A stretch of 64,000 nt of DNA from Scleropages formosus. Taxonomy: Eukaryota > Chordata > Actinopteri > Osteoglossiformes > Osteoglossidae. The stretch covers positions 14,317,334 to 14,381,333 of the forward strand of contig NC_041812.1 in assembly GCF_900964775.1 (NCBI RefSeq). Reading direction: 5' to 3'. The notes under the pieces were generated by a model. It did no database searches and had not been told where the DNA came from. It was given only the letters and a program-made list of their open reading frames with translations. Positions 59,220 to 64,000 of this stretch are shown one piece after another. The position numbers and the translations under genes were made by a program. The first letter of the stretch is position 1. Each line of letters opens with the position of its first letter.

Positions 59220-61520
59220 TGGGATTAAAGGATAACTTTACCTGCTCATGGAAGGCATTCCACTACTGACAAGAGAATTCATTCATGTACCTACATCTAT
59301 TCCGTTCAGTATTAGTTGTGAAAGTTGGTTCTCCTATGTTGGTGTTTTGGATTACTTAATAGCAATGTCACATTTCTCTACTTCTCTTTAGAGTGTATTG
59401 CAATACCTATGAATATTGCAAGAAATAGAAGGGTGAATTAAACAATTTGCTGGATGTCAATTTTCAGACTGCAAAAGTAAAAGCATATGAAACGGCTCTA
59501 GTCTGTTTTTCATAAAGGGGAAAATTGTGGCAGGGTCCCATGTAAACAGATGTCTAAACACTATACAGTTTGGAATCTATCCCTCTTCAGTTATAACTTC
59601 AACTGTAGCAGTCTGCTACTAGTGTTACATGTGCTGTTGCATGGTGTACTTCTCTTCAGGTCATATTGCATGATGTTGTACAACTGTGTGCATAACTTAA
59701 AAACTTGTAGAAATGGGTGTCCCTGAATTACTTTACTCTAAAAGGTAAAGTATAAAGTATGGCTGGAAGTTAAAGACATGGACTAGCATGCATCTTGTAG
59801 GCTCCATTACTTTTTGTCAGTGCTTATGATTCTGTTCTCAGACACAGGCAAAATTTAATTTTAAGTAGAAGTGAGAGAACAATGCATGCTTGCTTTGAGT
59901 TTGTGCCAATGCATTGTGGTAAGTGATAACTTTATATAATGTTTTAAAAAAAAAAAAAAAAAATCTAGCTGAGGGGGCCATATTTCCCCTAACCTAAATT
60001 CTGTCATGCAGCATGAGATCATAATCAAGTATATCAAACATGACATGAATTCAGGTAATTTAGTACAGCAGCACATGGCTGACTTCTTCAACAGGGGCAA
60101 GACATGCTAGAATTCTGCACAAAAAGGGGGGGAACTCTGAGCTAAAGGGGAAGTGCAGCTGGCTCATGCAGCAAGAGAGTGACTCAGAATACACCAGTCT
60201 ACAGCAGTAGGGCTGGAACACAAACAGTTGGAAGGGCTTATTTAATAGCCACACCAAAGCCCCCCTGAAAAGTTGTAACCAGTATTTGGTTATTTTAAAC
60301 TACTCGCAACTCAAATTTTGTAAAGTTGTTAATGTCTTACCTGCAATTTAATCAGTCAAAGGTTTGCATAAACTTGTATGAATCATTTACTTTCACAAAA
60401 CTTTGCTAAGTTTTGACTGGTCTACTCTAACTTTTGATGTACTGTACCTGAATGTCCACCACACTGAGATTTTTACAGCACCTGACCCACAAATAAGTGT
60501 AGGGACAGCTGTATTTATTGATTGTGACCCACTAGTATGAGTGACTTCAGTTACAAAAATTATTTTAAAAGTAGGTGAGGACTTCTGGCAATGGGGTGCT
60601 GTGTATAGCTTCATAAATAATGACTCCCAAGTCAGTGACTCCCCCCACTCAGCATGGTCTCCTAGGGACAACCACTTTGTCACAGGTATTATCGATGAAG
60701 CTGAAAAGCAGTTCAGTGTTTCAGGTTGTCCAGAAAATACGGGAAATGAACAGGAGTCAGCTTAATTTAACCGACTAGAGCCCCACGTGTGATCACTGCG
60801 CAGGCAAGACACCGTGGGTGGTGTGTCACAGCAGTATACACGTCGCTTGTCCCTCACATAACGGTTCCTATTCAATGAAAAACGATTACAACAGCTTCCG
60901 GAAACATCCTTTTTTTTTTTTTTTTTTTTTTTTGTAATTTAGCACAGTAACATTTTCTTTTCTTGCACCATTATCATCCACATCCATCACATCATATCCT
61001 CCGAAAGATCTAGACAAAGAATGGACGCAAGCGACAGCACAACCACACAGTGAACCCCACGTAGGTAATTCCTTATAACACAACTTCAGTCCCTAGGTAC
61101 AGTTTCAGAGCCGTCATTCAACATAAAAAACAAGTAAACGGAATAAACATGTAAGGGCAACTGTATCACTGACAGTTTCAACCAATCACAACCACTGATT
61201 AATCATGTATATCACCGAAACAGAAAATCCAACAATAATAATCTTTTAAAAAGGGGGCAATGCTATATAATGATTAATGCAACGCCACATAGCTAAGTTA
61301 GTGGGAAGTACGATATTAAAACCAGTAGCGGTTGTGTTATACGGCGCCACGTGACGCTCCTGCGTTGCATTCCAGAATCTTAAATTTGAACAGTGAAGAA
61401 GCCCATGAGAACATTTATCTCTTGGCGGCAAATTTTCATGTCTTCTTAACCATTATAAAGCAGCGAGGTGTCTCTCGTTTACCGGGTTTATATCAATAAA
61501 ACAAGAGTTCACACAGCACT
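59220..61520. other. rexo1 3' region to hax1 upstream flank
   Basis: rexo1 3' UTR and then AT-rich sequence with A/T runs at 59,946 and 60,910. No exon or named repeat recognised. No canonical AATAAA close to the rexo1 stop was seen. Confidence 0.4.
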
Positions 61521-61674
61521 AGCCACAAGTCTGAGGCGGGAAGCAGGAAGTGTGCCGCGCGCCTGTGTCACTGCTACTCGAGTCCGGCTGGACACAAGAG
61601 TTCTGCGACGTCGCTAACACTCACAGTACTGACGCAACCGCGGACAGGGCAAGAGCAAGTCCGCTTGCTTTTAA
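61520..61674 (+). promoter_or_regulatory. Likely hax1 promoter/5' UTR
   Basis: GC-rich with many CpGs just before the ATG. It holds GCAGGAAGTG at 61543, an ETS-like site, and GCCGCGCGCC. No TATA box. This is inferred from composition and position. Confidence 0.4.
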
Positions 61675-63267
61675 ATGAGCGTTTTTGATTTATTTCGCAG
61701 TTTTTTCGGTGTCCCTGGTGGACGCTACAACGGAGACAGACAAAGGTACGGTGCTGTACTAAAATCTTGTCAAATGAGGCGACTAGCCAGCGGGCCGCGA
61801 ACTTATAATATTTCATCATGTTTTTAATTTGTGTGTATGCGGCTGTTGACTGCGTTACGGTTCGGTCGTGTCGAGTTCTCAGTCTGAGTATTTTAGAGTT
61901 ACAGCCAAACTTGTAAACACTCACTGTTTTGCAGGGACGGGCGGCACCGAATGGGTTGTGGCACAAGTTTTAATAACAACAGTCCCGTCCGGTACAGCCG
62001 GGTTTTGTCATTAGCCTAGGCAGTGCAAAGCCAGGCACATTCACTGCAGCAATGAATGTGCAAATTGCTCTTCTAATCTATGCGACGAGACGAGGCTCAC
62101 AACAGGCAATAGTAGAGAGCTGTGTCCGCTGGAGCAGCAGGTCGCTTCCAAGCGCTTTCGTTTCGGAGCGGCGTTCGCGTTCATAACAGCTCAGCCTCAG
62201 CACACTTGTCTTACGATATGGACAGCTGTAGGTCCCATAGCGGGCGCGGTGGCGCAGCTGGTTTCGCTGGTCCTGCTCTGGCGGGTGTGGGGGCTCGAGT
62301 CCTTAGTTAGGGTGCCTTGCGATGGACTGGCGTCCCGTCCTGGGCGTGTCCCCTCCTCCTCCAGCCTTGCTCCCTGTGCTGCCAGGTTGGGCTCCGGCTT
62401 GCCGTGACCACGCGGTTTCAGACTGTGTGTGTGTGTGTGTGTGTATTAGTTACTGTAAATAACACAATTCTTTTTTTTTTGCCACACATATTGTCAGGGA
62501 TTCTTTCTTTGATGGGATGACCCATGATGACGACGATGATGATGACGATGACCAGTGCGAGGGCGAATGCCACAGCGGTGGCTACGGGGGCCGGCCACAG
62601 GACTCTTTTGACGAGGCCCTAAGGTTCGGCTTCAGCTTCGGACCTTCTGGATTTTGGGTTCAAGAGCCCCAGTTGTTTGGTCACATTCTCAAGCAGATGG
62701 AGGAACTCTTCTCTCCAGGCTCCTGGGAGCAACAGCCAGGCTTCAGACATTTTGGTAATGCAGCACTGCTGTGGTCTTACCTGTTTCCGATTTTGTCTCT
62801 CCGCGTATCTTCTCTAGTCCACATTTCCTCTACTTAAGGAATTCAGGGTTTCTCCATTTATCTAAAAAGGGATGTATGTGCATTACAGACATCCCTCAGA
62901 TTGAGCAGCCTCCTGGGGAGCATGGTGATGCAGTGGCCAAGGGTGGCTCTCTCAGAGACTTCATGCTTAAATCTCCAGACGGCCCCGTCCCTCCTGCATC
63001 CCAGCAGCCGTCCGGTCCGCCTTACTCGTTGCCTCACAAGGGGCCTTTTTCTAAGGTACAAGGAAACCCGCTTTTTCTATATTCCTGTAACTAAATTCAC
63101 TTTGCAGAATGTGTTATGGGCTTGTGCAGCATTATTATGGTTGTCATTCTTGTCCTTGCACTTTTGATTGTCCTTTTTTTCTTTCTTTCTTTTGGTTCAG
63201 TTTAGTGACCTTTGGAGGGATGTACCAAAAAGGGGAGTGGAAATGGAGACAGATAAGAAGGACAGTG
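61675..63267 (+). CDS. hax1: HCLS1-associated protein X-1, first four exons
   Basis: Mainly mitochondrial survival factor; in mammals it aids proteolysis/chaperone steps (HTRA2, CLPB) and its loss causes neutropenia. Exons: 61675-61745, 62498-62754, 62889-63055, 63201-63267; the frame is open at the right end and the gene continues beyond the window. 187 codons are seen, against 279 residues in human. The N-terminus MSVFDLFRSFFGVPGGR matches human MSLFDLFRGFFGFPG. Then comes DSFFDGMTHDD, an acidic run of nine Asp, EALRFGFSFGPSGF, GSLRDFMLKSPD (human QTLRDSMLKYPD) and FSDLWRDVPKR. These fit HAX1 exon by exon. The C-terminal half, where most partner binding lies, is not visible. Intron 1 carries a SINE. 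Confidence 0.93.
62240..62446 (+). repeat. tRNA-derived SINE, (TG)n-tailed family (copy 9, hax1 intron 1)
   Basis: Head GCGCGGTGGCGCAGCTGGTT, block GATGGACTGGCGTCCCGTCC, and tail (TG)9; the GGGACAAG part is deleted (the copy reads GACCACGCGGTTTCAG). It ends 50 bases before exon 2. Confidence 0.85.
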
Positions 63268-63521
63268 GTAAGAATTAATTTCTCTTGAATTCAGTTCTGC
63301 TGATGGTTTTCAGGATCAGCACTCAGGGATTACAGTTTGAGTTCAAGCAAACATGGCATCACTTGTCTCTGGTCAGCATGCTCATATTGAATGGGGTATT
63401 TGATAATTTATTCCATCACAGACTATCTGCTGTCTGATGGTACAAGAACAAGAAATTATATTTCAGATGCAATTATTGTGTAGGTTTTTATATATAATAT
63501 CAATTAAATATATGTGTCAAA

Positions 63522-63723
63522 GGGGGTGCGGTGGCACAGTGGGTTGGACCGGGTCCTGCTCTCCGGTGGGTCTGGGGTTCGAGTCCCACTTGGGGTGCCT
63601 TGGGACAGACTGGTGTCCCGTCCTGGGTGTGACCCCTCCCCTTCCAGCCTTATGCCCTGTGTTGCTGGGTTAGGCTCCAGTTCCCTGTGACCCTGTATGG
63701 GACAAGCGGTTCAGACAAGTGTT

Positions 63724-63788
<65 letters not shown>
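63522..63788 (+). repeat. tRNA-derived SINE, (TG)n-tailed family (copy 10) with long (GT)n
   Basis: Intact SINE in hax1 sense after exon 4. Its TG tail has grown to a run of about 60 bases (63,729-63,788), far longer than in any other copy here, so it is probably a variable microsatellite. Confidence 0.9.
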
Positions 63789-63789
<1 letters not shown>

Positions 63790-64000
63790 AGTAGTGTTGT
63801 TATAAATACTGGGAGCATTTCTTAATGCTTACTGATTCATCCTGTGAATGTAGTCTTCTTATTGGTCACCAACATTCACAAACTAAATAATTTGGAAGCA
63901 CTGCAGTTGTATCTTCGCTATCATTTGTCAGCTGAAATGATAAGCAGTGGGTCCTCTGCTGCTCAGCAAACTGATATTAGAAAATAGAAAGTGAAGAAAA

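Noticed and set aside
60886-61083. Poly-Lys-ended minus-strand frame
   Set aside because: It is produced by a T-run at 60,910-60,933; no support as a gene.
62771-63167. Overlapping open frames in hax1 exon 3
   Set aside because: The hax1 frame is fixed by homology and phase; the others are shadows.

Overview
The window is vertebrate nuclear DNA, almost certainly from a ray-finned (teleost-type) fish. Genes are split into many short GT-AG exons whose products read as clear orthologues of human genes, and the introns and gaps are full of fish-style tRNA-derived SINEs, L2-like LINE ends, Tc1/Tigger DNA transposons and (TG)n runs. All gene calls were made by reading exons by eye and comparing them with remembered human proteins; no search was run. 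Phase arithmetic closes exactly (length divisible by three) for man2c1, commd4, fbxl22, the Kunitz gene and the visible parts of cyp11a1, ccdc33 and hax1.

Layout, left to right: cyp11a1 (+, last eight exons; first exon lies off the left edge), tail-to-tail with ccdc33 (-, only C-terminal exons found); a repeat-rich stretch with Tc1 and retroelement relics (about 9.9-13.6 kb); man2c1 (+, 26 exons, complete); a gene-free gap; commd4 (-, complete); fbxl22 (-, two exons, complete); an unnamed two-Kunitz-domain type I membrane protein gene (-, six exons, complete); a second gene-poor, LINE-rich gap; rexo1 (+, 17 exons, one unresolved junction); and hax1 (+, first four exons; continues off the right edge).

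The genes are not an operon and do not share a pathway: mitochondrial steroid synthesis (cyp11a1), cytosolic free-glycan breakdown (man2c1), Commander complex (commd4), SCF ubiquitin ligase (fbxl22), a surface Kunitz protein, nuclear RNA 3'-5' exonuclease (rexo1) and a mitochondrial survival factor (hax1). The block cyp11a1-ccdc33 and the pair man2c1/commd4 match human 15q24, and fbxl22 matches 15q22; rexo1 and hax1 come from other human chromosomes, so the region is partly syntenic and partly rearranged. NEIL1, which lies between COMMD4 and MAN2C1 in human, is not seen here.

The points most worth a second look are two short Tigger-type DNA transposons in man2c1 introns that look strikingly like mammalian elements, a Kunitz domain that has lost exactly the reactive-loop disulfide, two GC-AG introns in man2c1, a perfect 23-bp inverted repeat beside a commd4 exon, and a frame conflict at a rexo1 splice junction. 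I did not find a clearly new biological system.
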